NCBI GenBank assembly: GCA_013122435.1
Contig: WYDT01000009.1
Coordinates: 62,001-126,000, forward strand
Direction of reading: 5' to 3'
Source: Chloroflexi bacterium AL-N1
Lineage (GTDB): Bacteria > Chloroflexota > Chloroflexia > Chloroflexales > Roseiflexaceae
Length of the DNA: 64,000 nt
The notes beneath the pieces were generated by a model. That model made no database searches and was not told where the DNA came from. It was given only the letters and a program-made list of their open reading frames with translations. This document shows, piece after piece, positions 37,138 through 46,910 of this stretch. Each line of letters starts with the position of its first letter. The stretch's first letter is position 1. A program made the position numbers and the translations under genes.

Positions 37138-38151
37138 ATGTTTGGTTACTTTGTTCGACGTGTACTCTGGATCGCTCCTGTCTTATTAACAGTTACCTTT
37201 ATCACTTTCATATTGATGCACCGGGCCCCCGGAGGACCCTGGGATCAGGAAAAACCTGTTCCTGCCGCGACACAGGCCGCGTTAAATGCCAAGTTTGGTT
37301 TGGATAAGCCTTTGTGGTTTAATGCTAATGCTTTGAGTCTGGCTTGGAGTAATGGTGAACGGAATCCCTTTGCATTGAGTCGTACATTTTTAGATACACA
37401 GTTCTTCAATTACGTTATTGGTGCAGCGCAGGGTGATCTTGGCCCTACATATCAATCAAAAGGTACCGAAGACGTTCAAAGCGTGCTTCTACGTAAATTC
37501 CCTACGACTGCAAAAGTTGGTATTGTTGCAATTGCCTTCGCTGTTATTGTTGGCATCCCACTCGGTATTATCAGTGCATTGAGGCAAAATTCACCCCTTG
37601 ATTATGCAAGCTTATTTGTGGCTACTGCTGGCATTTCGATTCCTAATTTTATTGTTGGTGTGTTGCTCATTATCTTTTTGAGTTCATTCTTTGGTATTCC
37701 AGCGATTCGACGCCCAGAAGACTGGGAAGGATTCGGGGCAGCTTACCTATTGCCTGGTCTGGTTCTAGGTCTTGGTACCATGGCCTTTATTATGCGTTTG
37801 ACTCGTTCATCAATGCTTGAAATAAAGCGACAGGATTATGTTCGTACGGCACGAGCAAAGGGTCTTGCTGACCGTATGGTTGTTGGACGACATATGTTGC
37901 GTAATGCCCTTATTCCTGTTATCACCATTCTTGGTCCAGCCATTGCAAATCTGGTGACAGGCTCTTTTATTATTGAAAATGTGTTTAATGTTCCTGGTAT
38001 GGGTCGTGAGTTTGTGACATCGATTTCATCGCGTGACTATTCTATGATTATGGGAACAACCCTGTTTTACGCCCTGTTAGTTGCATTTGCTAATCTAACG
38101 GTCGATTTGAGCTATGGAGTACTCGATCCGCGTATTCGTGCACGGGACTAA
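37138..38151 (+). CDS. ABC-importer permease (DppB/OppB type), cluster 2
   Basis: 337-residue channel subunit with the OppB-type N-terminal helix (FVRRVLWIAPVLLTVTFITFILMHRAPGGP), five further helices and EAA loop YVRTARAKGLADRMVVGRHM. GAGG is about six bases before the ATG. It ends 13 bp before the second permease start. It is similar to the cluster 3 counterpart, including the insertion before DLGPTY. Confidence 0.9.
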   Translation: MFGYFVRRVLWIAPVLLTVTFITFILMHRAPGGPWDQEKPVPAATQAALNAKFGLDKPLWFNANALSLAWSNGERNPFALSRTFLDTQFFNYVIGAAQGDLGPTYQSKGTEDVQSVLLRKFPTTAKVGIVAIAFAVIVGIPLGIISALRQNSPLDYASLFVATAGISIPNFIVGVLLIIFLSSFFGIPAIRRPEDWEGFGAAYLLPGLVLGLGTMAFIMRLTRSSMLEIKRQDYVRTARAKGLADRMVVGRHMLRNALIPVITILGPAIANLVTGSFIIENVFNVPGMGREFVTSISSRDYSMIMGTTLFYALLVAFANLTVDLSYGVLDPRIRARD

Positions 38152-38164
38152 GGAGGACTATCCG

Positions 38165-39154
38165 ATGGCAACTTCTGCATCTACGTTATCCAAAGCTGAT
38201 GAACAAGATTTGGTCCTATCTCGTCCCCCGCGCAGTTTATGGAGTGATGCCTGGCAGCGTTTACTACGCAATCGTATGGCAATGACAGGGTTGTATTATC
38301 TCGGATTCTTATTACTTGTAGCATTGTTTGCCCCAATAATTGCACCGCATAATCCTGTTGAGTCCGATGTTCGGATCTCAGGTAATTTTCGTCAGGCGGC
38401 TTGGATAGAAGATGCAAATCCGCTACGTACTGGGTCTTGGACCTATCCTTTGGGCACCGATTCGGTTGGTCGAGATGTGTTGAGCCGCTTAATATATGGC
38501 ACCCGTGTTGCACTTGTCGTTGGCTTTATTCCTATGGTTTGCACACTCTTGATTGGTGTGACGATTGGTCTTGTCGCTGGGTTTGTAGGTGGTGTGGTTG
38601 ATAACATTCTGATGCGTATTACCGATGTCGTATATGCTATTCCCGCATTGCTTTTCTTTGTCATTATGCAGATTTCATTTAAAGACTCAGCCTTTGGAAA
38701 CCTTTTCAATGGTTTAGTGCTCCTGTTTGTGACCCTTTCGATTGTTAATTGGACGGGGGTTGCAAGGTTGGTACGTGGTCAGGTTTTGTCTCTTAAAGAG
38801 AAAGAATTTGTTGAGGCAGCCCATGCGATTGGGACTCGTAACTGGCAAATTATTGCTCGTCATATCTTTCCTAACACTCTTGGTCCCATTATTGTTGCTG
38901 GTGCTTTTATCGTCCCTGGTGCAATTATCACCGAAGCGATCTTAAGCTATCTGGGCATCGGTATACGTCCCAGTGTTAATCCGAATGCGATTTTTCCCAC
39001 CAGCTGGGGCAATATGATTCTTGATGGTTCAAGAACATGGGAGTCGCAGTCTTGGATGCTTATTGCACCAGCGATTGCGGTTGCAACGATTACGATGGCA
39101 TTTACTTTTGTGGGCGATGGCCTGCGTGATGCACTTGATCCACGCGATCAGTAG
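38165..39154 (+). CDS. ABC-importer permease (DppC/OppC type), cluster 2
   Basis: 330-residue channel subunit, start at ATG 38165 with AAGGAGGA upstream; a longer frame to 38114 would overlap the preceding gene. It has an OppC-type first helix after RPPRSLWSDAWQRLLRNRMAM, GTDSVGRDVLSRLIYGTR and EAA loop FVEAAHAIGTRNWQIIARH. Ends in LRDALDPRDQ, as does the cluster 3 homologue. Confidence 0.9.
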   Translation: MATSASTLSKADEQDLVLSRPPRSLWSDAWQRLLRNRMAMTGLYYLGFLLLVALFAPIIAPHNPVESDVRISGNFRQAAWIEDANPLRTGSWTYPLGTDSVGRDVLSRLIYGTRVALVVGFIPMVCTLLIGVTIGLVAGFVGGVVDNILMRITDVVYAIPALLFFVIMQISFKDSAFGNLFNGLVLLFVTLSIVNWTGVARLVRGQVLSLKEKEFVEAAHAIGTRNWQIIARHIFPNTLGPIIVAGAFIVPGAIITEAILSYLGIGIRPSVNPNAIFPTSWGNMILDGSRTWESQSWMLIAPAIAVATITMAFTFVGDGLRDALDPRDQ

Positions 39155-39178
39155 TGGTTTATCAAAGGGAGCCTGGGG

Positions 39179-40210
39179 ATGCCTCCATTGCTTGAGGTAG
39201 GTAATCTTGTAGTGCAATTTACAACGCAGGATGGAATCGTTCATGCGGTCAATGATGTGTCCTTCCATATCGATCAAGGCGAAACGGTTGGGATCGTTGG
39301 TGAAAGTGGGAGCGGTAAAAGTGTGACGGCACTGTCGATCATGCGGCTGATTCCCGAACCTCCTGGCCGTATTGTCGAAGGAAGTGTCCGCTTTGTCGGT
39401 GATGAGTTACTCGATCTCTCTGAGGAAGAACTACGTCACATTCGTGGCAACCGTATTGCGATGATTTTTCAGGACCCGATGACTTCACTTAATCCGGTCC
39501 TGTCAGTTGGTCGGCAGATTATGGAGTCACTCGAACTCCACATGCATATGAGCAGCCGTGAGGCACGCCACCGGGCCATTGAACTGTTAGAGGTGGTCGG
39601 TATTCCCTCTGCCTCGCGCCGTTTGCAAGATTATCCGCATCAATTCTCTGGTGGTATGCGACAGCGCGTTATGATTGCAATGGGACTTTCGTGTAATCCT
39701 GAATTGCTGATCGCCGATGAGCCTACCACTGCCCTTGATGTCACCATTCAGGCCCAAATCCTTGAGTTGATCAATCGATTGAAAGATGAGTTAGGTACAT
39801 CAGTGCTGCTCATTACCCATGATCTCGGTGTCGTTGCTCGAATGGCTGATCGTGTGATTGTGATGTACGCAGGACAAATTGTTGAAGAGGCGTCCACAGA
39901 GGAACTGTTTGACAATCCACGTATGCCTTACACACTAGGTTTACTGCGTTCGACACCGCGACTCGATGAGGAAGAGAGTCAGACACTTACACCTATTCGT
40001 GGTTTACCACCTGATTTGACAACGCTCGTCGAGGCATGTCCTTTCGCACCGCGGTGCGACTATGTTGTTGCTGGAAGATGTGATCAACAAGTGCCACCTT
40101 TGCGTATTGTTGCTCCAGAACATCGAGCAGCATGCCTTTTTGATATTTCGATAGATACACCTATTCCTGCCAATAAATTGAGACAAAACACTGAAGAGGT
40201 GTCTTCGTGA
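39179..40210 (+). CDS. ABC-importer ATPase (DppD/OppD type), cluster 2
   Basis: The only ATPase of cluster 2 (343 residues): Walker [10 protein letters not shown], signature FSGGMRQR, Walker [14 protein letters not shown]-loop ITHDLGV, and a C-terminal cysteine extension (CPFAPRC, GRC, AAC). It is of the D type. The F-type partner normally encoded next to it is absent; the only nearby F gene without a D partner is at 44438 in cluster 3. AAGGGAG upstream of the ATG. Confidence 0.92.
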   Translation: MPPLLEVGNLVVQFTTQDGIVHAVNDVSFHIDQGETVGIVGESGSGKSVTALSIMRLIPEPPGRIVEGSVRFVGDELLDLSEEELRHIRGNRIAMIFQDPMTSLNPVLSVGRQIMESLELHMHMSSREARHRAIELLEVVGIPSASRRLQDYPHQFSGGMRQRVMIAMGLSCNPELLIADEPTTALDVTIQAQILELINRLKDELGTSVLLITHDLGVVARMADRVIVMYAGQIVEEASTEELFDNPRMPYTLGLLRSTPRLDEEESQTLTPIRGLPPDLTTLVEACPFAPRCDYVVAGRCDQQVPPLRIVAPEHRAACLFDISIDTPIPANKLRQNTEEVSS

Positions 40211-40285
40211 TACTCTAGTTGCTCGGTTTGTTGGTAAGTATGATACAGTGTTATGAGTATTGCTTGTAACTTCGATAAAGCACAT

Positions 40286-40300
40286 GAAGGAGGTGGATAT
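40286..40300 (+). promoter_or_regulatory. Shine-Dalgarno-like motif without start codon (cluster 3)
   Basis: GAAGGAGGTGGATAT, about 80 nt before the SBP start and with no start codon at normal spacing. It overlaps a 9-codon ATG frame (40284-40313) that has no ribosome site of its own. Confidence 0.4.
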
Positions 40301-40372
40301 CGCAGATAAGTAGGGTGAGAACGATTTAGCTTTACAGATTCTCTATAGCATGTCAAGATGAAAGGAGTTCGT

Positions 40373-42256
40373 ATGAACAAAAAATTCTTTTCGACACATT
40401 TTGCAGTCATTATGCTGCTTGCGTTGATTATCCCCATTCTAGCTGCGTGTGGTGGCGGTGAGCAAGCAGGTACAGGTACGGAAGAAGAAGCCCCTGCTGC
40501 TGAAACGGATACAGAGGCCACAGAAGAGGGTGCTGCCGAAGAAGGTGCGACCGAAGAGGAAGCTACCGAAGAAGGTGCGGCTGAGGAAGAAGGCGCTACT
40601 GAAGAAGAAGGTGCTACTGAAGAGGAAGCTCCAGTCGGAGACACTACTAACGCAGTGCCAGGTGTGCTACGTCTCAATATCGGAAATGAGCCAGCGACTG
40701 TTGACCCACAAAGAACGTCTTTTGCGGATGAGAATACCGTCGTACTCATGAACTATCAACCATTAATGAGCTTCAACCTCGATATGGAGCCTATTCCTGG
40801 CGCAGCGGAAACTGTTGAAGTATCAGACGATGGCCTAGTGTATACTTTTAAACTTCGTGAAGGGTCACAGTATTCTGATGGAACACCGCTTACCGCAGCC
40901 AACTTTGAGTATGCCTGGAAGCGTTTGGCAGATCCTGAGGTAGCTGGTGAGTATCAATACCTGTCATGTCGCATTATTGAGGGTTATGCAGAGTATGCAG
41001 TGACAGGCTGTCCTGATGCAGAAGGTAATCTGTTAACTGTTGAAGAAGCACAGGGGCTTGATTTAGAGACCCTTCGTGATGGCGTTGCTGTAACAGCAAT
41101 TGATGATTTGACACTCGAAATTCGACTTACCCGACCAACTCCGTACTTCCTGGGTATGGCGGCTCTCTGGATTGGTGCACCGGTTCGTGAGGAAGATGTT
41201 GAGGCAGGTGGTGAGGATTGGTGGTATGATGCTGAGACGTATATTGGGAATGGTCCTTTCATCATGACCGAGTGGGAACATGATAGCCGCATTGTGTGGG
41301 AACGCAACCCCAACTACAATGGTCCACTTGGTCCAGTGCAGCTTGAGGGTGTAGAGATGCTCATGATCAATGAGCCACAGGTGGCTTTCCAGGCCTATCA
41401 AAACGGCGAGTTAGATCTTTATCGTGTTACTCGTGATGATTTGCCGGTTATCGAGGGTGATCCGGTTTTGAGTGCTGAACTTTATCAACGTGGTGTGGAT
41501 GCTACTTTCTATGTTGGTTTTAACAATGCTATCCCCCCATTTGATAATCAGGGAGTGCGTCAAGCCTTTGCCCAGGCGATCAATCGCGAAGCGTTCATTG
41601 AAGATATGCAAGGTGGTATCGGACGGCCTGCCTACTCATTTATTCCACCAGGTATTCCCGGACATACAGATGAAATTACATGGGAATTTGATCCTGAAGC
41701 AGCCCAACAAACATTGGCTGATGCTGGATTTCCTAATGGTGAAGGGTTACCACCTATTACGATTACCTATGGGCAAAATGCCCGTACACAGCAGATTTTT
41801 GAATGGGTTGCTAATCAGTATCGTGAAAACCTGGGGATTGAGGTAGGTCTTGATCCGGTTGATTCGACCGCCTTTACTGAACTTACCAAAAACCCTGAGA
41901 CCTATCCACAGATGATTATTCTGGGATGGGGACCCGACTACCCTGATCCACAAAACTTCCTGTCAGCCGTGTTCCGCACCGGTGGTTCCTCTGCTGCCGA
42001 CATTGGCTACTCGAACCCGGAGTTTGATGCGTTAGTGGATGAAGCTGACATCTCATTAGATCAGGCAGAACGTCTCGAACTCTATGCTCAGGCTAATGAG
42101 CTTCTGTTAGCGGACTCACCAGTTGTTTTCTTGTATTATCGTGAGCCGAAAGGATTGGCTAAGTCGTATGTCTCTGGCATTACAACTGAGACAACGTCAC
42201 CTTTAGACACCTTCCCAGGCTTCTTTAATTTACCCAACATCACGGTCGAACCATAA
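40373..42256 (+). CDS. ABC-importer substrate-binding lipoprotein (SBP family 5), cluster 3
   Basis: Start at ATG 40373 with AAAGGAG five bases before it. The signal peptide ends in lipobox ILAAC; a ~60-residue linker of GATEEE-like acidic units follows, then the SBP_bac_5 fold (SQYSDGTPLTAANFEYAWKR; GVRQAFAQAINREAFIEDM). Length 627 residues. Closely similar in layout to the cluster 2 SBP. A stem-loop follows the stop codon. Ligand unknown. Confidence 0.92.
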   Translation: MNKKFFSTHFAVIMLLALIIPILAACGGGEQAGTGTEEEAPAAETDTEATEEGAAEEGATEEEATEEGAAEEEGATEEEGATEEEAPVGDTTNAVPGVLRLNIGNEPATVDPQRTSFADENTVVLMNYQPLMSFNLDMEPIPGAAETVEVSDDGLVYTFKLREGSQYSDGTPLTAANFEYAWKRLADPEVAGEYQYLSCRIIEGYAEYAVTGCPDAEGNLLTVEEAQGLDLETLRDGVAVTAIDDLTLEIRLTRPTPYFLGMAALWIGAPVREEDVEAGGEDWWYDAETYIGNGPFIMTEWEHDSRIVWERNPNYNGPLGPVQLEGVEMLMINEPQVAFQAYQNGELDLYRVTRDDLPVIEGDPVLSAELYQRGVDATFYVGFNNAIPPFDNQGVRQAFAQAINREAFIEDMQGGIGRPAYSFIPPGIPGHTDEITWEFDPEAAQQTLADAGFPNGEGLPPITITYGQNARTQQIFEWVANQYRENLGIEVGLDPVDSTAFTELTKNPETYPQMIILGWGPDYPDPQNFLSAVFRTGGSSAADIGYSNPEFDALVDEADISLDQAERLELYAQANELLLADSPVVFLYYREPKGLAKSYVSGITTETTSPLDTFPGFFNLPNITVEP

Positions 42257-42267
42257 GACGGTGATTG

Positions 42268-42298
42268 TAGCGGCGGAAGTCGAAAACTTTCGCCGCTA
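42268..42298 (+). other. Strong intercistronic stem-loop, cluster 3
   Basis: A 13-bp stem with one G-U pair (TAGCGGCGGAAGT / ACTTTCGCCGCTA) and a 5-base loop, 11 bp after the SBP stop. No U-tract follows. It occupies the same place as the stem-loops of clusters 1 and 2 but has unrelated sequence. Confidence 0.8.
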
Positions 42299-42331
42299 GT
42301 ATTGTTCTGACATACACTATCTGCGGAGCGC

Positions 42332-43345
42332 ATGATGACTCAGTATATTATCCGACGCATACTCTGGTTTTTTCCAGTGCTTTTCTGTGTTGGCCTGATT
42401 ACCTTTACCATTGCTCAGCTGACACCGGGGGGGCCATTTGATGCTGGCCGCGCTGAAACAGGACGGCGTATGCCAGCAGGTACGGAACAGGTCTTGCGTG
42501 AGCGCTTTGGTATGGATCTGCCAATATGGCGCCAGTTTACCCGTTATATGTTCTTTGATATTGAGACCAATTCCGAGACAGGAGAACGCAATATTGTCTG
42601 GGGCGCTATTGGTGGGAACCTGGGGCCAACCTATGCTTCTCGTGGTCAGCGCACTGTCCAACAAGAGCTATTTGAGGGATCACGGGATAATCCCAGTCGT
42701 TTTTATTACTCAGCCCGATTGGGAGCGCAAGCCTTACTTATTGCGATTGTCTTTGGCATTCCACTTGGTGTCGTAGCAGCCCTCAAACAGAATAGTTGGG
42801 TTGATTATTTCTCGCTGTTCTTTGCAACCTCATTTGTTGCGTTGGGAACACTGGTGGTCTCAATCATGTTTATTGTTATTTTTGCAAGCTGGCTGGGATG
42901 GTTTACTGTCATTCCTGACTGGGATGACCCGATCAAACCGTGGGTCTTACCCTCTTTTGCGCTAGGTTTGGCAAGTATGGGCTATATTGCGCGTCTGACA
43001 CGCTCAAGTGTTTTAGAGGTAAAAAGACAGGACTATGTACGAACAGCTCATTCTAAAGGTCTGGCTGAACAAGTGGTCATCTGGCGTCATGTCGTGCGTA
43101 ACGCCTTGTTGCCAGTGGTGACCATCATGGGGCCACTGATCGCAGCCTTCCTCACTGGTACTCTGTTTGTTGAGCTTATTTTTGATGTTCCGGGCATGGG
43201 CTTAAAGTTGGTTCAAGCTATTGGTCAACGTGATTACTCTATGATTATTGGGGGAGCTTTAATTTATACCTTCATCCTTTCATTATCTAATCTGCTGGTT
43301 GATCTTGCATATGGTATTGTAGATCCTCGAATTAGCCTCAAATAA
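42332..43345 (+). CDS. ABC-importer permease (DppB/OppB type), cluster 3
   Basis: 337-residue channel subunit with an OppB N-terminus (YIIRRILWFFPVLFCVGLITFTI), a long periplasmic insertion containing NLGPTYASRGQRTV, five more helices and EAA loop YVRTAHSKGLAEQVVIWRHV. Starts at ATG 42332 (a second ATG follows at once). 43 bp before the next permease. Confidence 0.9.
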   Translation: MMTQYIIRRILWFFPVLFCVGLITFTIAQLTPGGPFDAGRAETGRRMPAGTEQVLRERFGMDLPIWRQFTRYMFFDIETNSETGERNIVWGAIGGNLGPTYASRGQRTVQQELFEGSRDNPSRFYYSARLGAQALLIAIVFGIPLGVVAALKQNSWVDYFSLFFATSFVALGTLVVSIMFIVIFASWLGWFTVIPDWDDPIKPWVLPSFALGLASMGYIARLTRSSVLEVKRQDYVRTAHSKGLAEQVVIWRHVVRNALLPVVTIMGPLIAAFLTGTLFVELIFDVPGMGLKLVQAIGQRDYSMIIGGALIYTFILSLSNLLVDLAYGIVDPRISLK

Positions 43346-43388
43346 GGCGTTCGTTTCTACATAAATGTAAAATAGTAACAGGTATTCT

Positions 43389-44366
43389 ATGACGACATCG
43401 GCACAACCTATTCAAAGCACTTCTGATACCATACTTTCACGTAAGCCACGTAGTTTATGGGGGGATGCATGGCGACGATTGATTAGCAACCGCGCTGCGG
43501 TTGGGGGCATGATTATTATTGTTTTGCTGATTTTGGTCGCTATTTTTGCTCCTGTGTTGACGCCCCATAATCCTGTTGTACAGGAATCGGGTAATAGCTT
43601 ACGTCAGCCCTTCTGGGTCACCGATGCCACAGCATCAACTGCGCCACTTCCAGAGCATCCTTTGGGTACTGATGGACTAGGTCGTGATCAACTCTCACGG
43701 CTTATTTATGCAACGCGGGTATCTATTATTGTCGGATTAATTCCTACCATCATTGTGATCTGTATTGGTGTTCCCATCGGTCTTATTGCCGGATATGCGG
43801 GTGGTCGGGTAGATAATTTGCTTATGCGGATAACCGACATCGTGTATGCCTTTCCAGATTTACTTTTTATTATTTCGATCTCGGTTGCCTTGCGGGAGAC
43901 TTGGCTGGGGCAAACATTCAATGGGCTTTTGCTTATTTTTATGGCTTTGGCAATCGTAGGTTGGACAGGTCTTGCGCGTCTTGTACGAGGTCAGGTATTG
44001 TCGCTTAAGGAAAAAGAGTTTATCGAAGCAGCACGTGCCCTTGGCATACCAACACGGCAAATCATTCTGAAGCATATTTTGCCCAATACGTTAGCACCTA
44101 TCATTGTTGCTGTCTCTTTTGCTATCCCCGGCGCCATTCTCGCCGAGGCAACGCTCACATTTCTTGGGGCTGGCATGCGTCCATCTGTCGATCCGAGCAA
44201 CCCCTTCCCCACCAGTTGGGGTGTCATGCTGCAGGAGGGGATTTCTCGTTTGAGCAGTGGTCCGTGGATGCTGTTGTTCCCGGCCTCTTGTATAGCTATT
44301 GTCATGCTGGCGTTCACCTTTATTGGTGATGGTTTGCGTGATGCGCTCGATCCACGGGATCAGTGA
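43389..44366 (+). CDS. ABC-importer permease (DppC/OppC type), cluster 3
   Basis: 325-residue channel subunit beginning with the KPRSLWGDAWRRLISNRAAV cytoplasmic segment, then GTDGLGRDQLSRLIYATR and EAA loop FIEAARALGIPTRQIILKH. Ends in LRDALDPRDQ. Very similar to the cluster 2 counterpart, supporting duplication of the two clusters. Confidence 0.9.
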   Translation: MTTSAQPIQSTSDTILSRKPRSLWGDAWRRLISNRAAVGGMIIIVLLILVAIFAPVLTPHNPVVQESGNSLRQPFWVTDATASTAPLPEHPLGTDGLGRDQLSRLIYATRVSIIVGLIPTIIVICIGVPIGLIAGYAGGRVDNLLMRITDIVYAFPDLLFIISISVALRETWLGQTFNGLLLIFMALAIVGWTGLARLVRGQVLSLKEKEFIEAARALGIPTRQIILKHILPNTLAPIIVAVSFAIPGAILAEATLTFLGAGMRPSVDPSNPFPTSWGVMLQEGISRLSSGPWMLLFPASCIAIVMLAFTFIGDGLRDALDPRDQ

Positions 44367-44437
44367 ATCGGATCGTGTGATTGCATCATGATTGTATCGT
44401 GAGAGGAGATGATAGCAAAACGATAGGTTAAAACACT

Positions 44438-45493
44438 ATGACAGTGCACGAAAATAGTACAGAGGGTCAACCGATCCTGCGTGTGCACGACCTGAAAGTG
44501 CATTTTCCAGTGACCACCGGTATTATATTTCAACGGCAGTTTGGCTCGGTAAAGGCCGTAGATGGGATATCTTTCGACATTCAACCAGGTGAGACGCTGG
44601 GACTGGTCGGGGAGAGTGGGTGTGGCAAATCGACTGCCGGACGTGCCATTCTGCAATTGCAACGTGCTACATCAGGTCAGGTGTATTTTGGCGAGACTGA
44701 TCTGACCAGAATCCGTGGTAGTGCGCTACGTGCTATGCGTCGTCAGATGCAAATTGTCTTTCAGGACCCGTATGCCTCACTCAATCCACGAATGACTGTT
44801 GGTAGTATTATTGGTGAGCCGATCCGTGTCCACAATTTACGTCAGGACAAGGTTGCTATACGCCAGCGTACACAAGAACTGCTTGAGTTGGTTGGGCTTA
44901 ATCCGTACTTTGTTAACCGTTACCCACACGAGTTCTCTGGTGGGCAGCGCCAGCGGATTGGCATTGCCCGTGCGCTGGCAGTAGAACCACGGTTTGTTGT
45001 GTGTGATGAGCCTGTCTCCGCGCTTGATGTCAGCATTCAGGCGCAGGTGCTCAATTTACTGCAAGAGCTTCAGAAGAAACTGGGTTTGACCTACCTCTTT
45101 ATTGCCCACGGTCTTGCTGTTGTGAAACATATCAGTGATCGTGTAGCAGTGATGTATCTTGGCAAAATTGTGGAGTTGGCGCCGAGTCGCCAATTGTATA
45201 AACAACCGTTGCATCCCTACACGAAGGCATTGCTGTCGGCAGCGCCAATTCCTAATCCCAGGATTGAGAAAAAACGTCAACGGATTCTCCTTGAGGGAGA
45301 TGTGCCGAGTCCGCTTCATCCCCCGAGTGGATGTCGGTTCAATACGCGTTGCCCCATCGCTATTTCTCGCTGTACTGAGGAAGAACCGCCAATGGTCGAT
45401 TATGATGATGGACACCAGGCGGCGTGTTGGCGTATTGATGAGGCAATCGAGCTTCACCCGGCGACTCAGGCAACAACGTCCCCTTATGCATAA
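44438..45493 (+). CDS. ABC-importer ATPase (DppF/OppF type), cluster 3
   Basis: 351-residue F-type ATPase: Walker [10 protein letters not shown], signature FSGGQRQR, Walker [13 protein letters not shown] and the C-terminal cysteine extension ([19 protein letters not shown]). The H-loop reads IAHGLAVV; the His is kept but the usual following Asp is Gly. No D-type gene accompanies it in cluster 3, so it may pair with the D-type ATPase at 39179. Confidence 0.92.
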   Translation: MTVHENSTEGQPILRVHDLKVHFPVTTGIIFQRQFGSVKAVDGISFDIQPGETLGLVGESGCGKSTAGRAILQLQRATSGQVYFGETDLTRIRGSALRAMRRQMQIVFQDPYASLNPRMTVGSIIGEPIRVHNLRQDKVAIRQRTQELLELVGLNPYFVNRYPHEFSGGQRQRIGIARALAVEPRFVVCDEPVSALDVSIQAQVLNLLQELQKKLGLTYLFIAHGLAVVKHISDRVAVMYLGKIVELAPSRQLYKQPLHPYTKALLSAAPIPNPRIEKKRQRILLEGDVPSPLHPPSGCRFNTRCPIAISRCTEEEPPMVDYDDGHQAACWRIDEAIELHPATQATTSPYA

Positions 45494-45576
45494 TGTTATT
45501 GATATTAATAGAGTTACCTATTGTGTGTTGTGTACTCCAATAAGCATTGTATGGTTTTGGGAAAGTCGTATCAGGT

Positions 45577-45606
45577 TTGACGGACACAAGAGCAGAGTGC
45601 TACAAT
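45577..45606 (+). promoter_or_regulatory. Promoter of the cysteine desulfurase gene
   Basis: TTGACG, 18 bp, TACAAT with TGC before the -10. Predicted leader about 105 nt to ATG 45720. Confidence 0.65.
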
Positions 45607-45719
45607 AGTACAGGTTACTAACTTTACGTTTGAATATAACCTTTCAGGAAGGTATAAACTCTAGTAAACACATGCTTATGGATTGCTGTGAAAACACACC
45701 ACGCATGTCAGGAAACCAC

Positions 45720-46910
45720 ATGACCAAGCATACTATCTACCTCGATCATGCGGCGACGACGCCTGTCGATGAGCAGGTCATTGCCGCTATGTTGCCCTAC
45801 TTTACCCAGCAATTTGGTAATCCCTCCAGTATTCATCAATTTGGCCGTGCTGCCCTGGCTGCTCTTGATGATGCACGTGAGACCGTTGCTGCCGTACTGG
45901 GTGCTAATCGGAAAGAAGTCATTTTTACCGGTGGTGGATCAGAGTCTGACAATCTTGCGGTGAAGGGCGTTGCTCTCGCTCAACGACAGGCTGGTAAAGG
46001 GGCCCATGTTATCACTACTGCCATTGAGCATCATGCGGTGCTTCATGCTGTAGAGTATCTTGAAACACTTGGTTTTGAAGCCACGGTGCTGTCGGTTGAT
46101 GCTGATGGTTTGGTACGCCCCGATGATTTACGTTCTGCATTACGACCAGACACAGTACTGGTTTCTATTATGTATGGAAATAACGAAATCGGTATTGTTC
46201 AACCATTAGCTGAGTTGGGAGCTATCTGTCGCGAGCATGGTGTGCCACTCCATACCGATGCTGTTCAGGCGGCTGGCTCACTACCACTCGACGTTGATAG
46301 TCTCAATGTGGATCTGCTCACGCTCGCTGCACATAAAGTGTATGGTCCTAAGGGTATTGGTATCTTGTATGCTCGTCGTGGAACACCGTTGCTACCACAG
46401 ATCAATGGTGGTGGTCAGGAGCGCCAACGTCGTGCCGGGACAGAGAATATCGCTGGTATCGTTGGTATGGCCACTGCGTTGCAGCTTGCTGAAGAGCGCC
46501 GCGAGTCGTATGTAGTCCATTGCACGGCGCTGCGTGACCAGTTCATACAGGGCGTGCTGGAGACCATCCCCTATACGACATTGAATGGTCATCCAACGCA
46601 GCGTTTACCAAATAATGCCAATATCGCATTTGAGTATGTCGAGGGTGAGAGTGTGCTATTGCTCCTCGAGCAGCATCATATTGCAGCCTCGAGTGGCTCA
46701 GCCTGTACCAGTGGCTCGCTCGAAGCTTCTCACGTCTTACTTGCCTTGGGGTTGCCTCATGAGCAGGCGATTGGCTCGGTGCGCTTTACGGTGGGGAAAG
46801 ATATCTCAAGCGCTGATATCGATTATGTGCTCGAAACATTGCCAGCCTTGATTGAACGTTTGCGGTCTGTTTCGCCGGAGTATCGTGAACAGGTGTTGCA
46901 GGTGGTGTGA
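45720..46910 (+). CDS. Cysteine desulfurase (NifS/IscS family)
   Basis: This PLP enzyme takes sulfur from cysteine for Fe-S clusters or tRNA thiolation. Start at ATG 45720 (AGGA seven bases upstream) gives 396 residues, the normal length; a longer frame to 45630 lacks support. Visible motifs are YLDHAATTPVD at the N-terminus, HTDAVQAAG, the PLP Lys in LAAHKVYGPKGIG (K206) and the persulfide Cys in SSGSACTSGSLE (C329). The short loop around the Cys is of the NifS/IscS type rather than SufS. No scaffold gene is adjacent. Confidence 0.94.
   Translation: MTKHTIYLDHAATTPVDEQVIAAMLPYFTQQFGNPSSIHQFGRAALAALDDARETVAAVLGANRKEVIFTGGGSESDNLAVKGVALAQRQAGKGAHVITTAIEHHAVLHAVEYLETLGFEATVLSVDADGLVRPDDLRSALRPDTVLVSIMYGNNEIGIVQPLAELGAICREHGVPLHTDAVQAAGSLPLDVDSLNVDLLTLAAHKVYGPKGIGILYARRGTPLLPQINGGGQERQRRAGTENIAGIVGMATALQLAEERRESYVVHCTALRDQFIQGVLETIPYTTLNGHPTQRLPNNANIAFEYVEGESVLLLLEQHHIAASSGSACTSGSLEASHVLLALGLPHEQAIGSVRFTVGKDISSADIDYVLETLPALIERLRSVSPEYREQVLQVV

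Noticed and set aside
40284..40313. Nine-codon leader frame before the cluster 3 SBP
   Set aside because: The ATG has no ribosome site of its own; the Shine-Dalgarno-like sequence lies inside the frame rather than before it.
40084..40749. 221-codon minus-strand frame rich in Ser/Ala/Val
   Set aside because: It is the antisense shadow of the Glu/Ala-rich linker of the cluster 3 SBP; low complexity explains the open frame.
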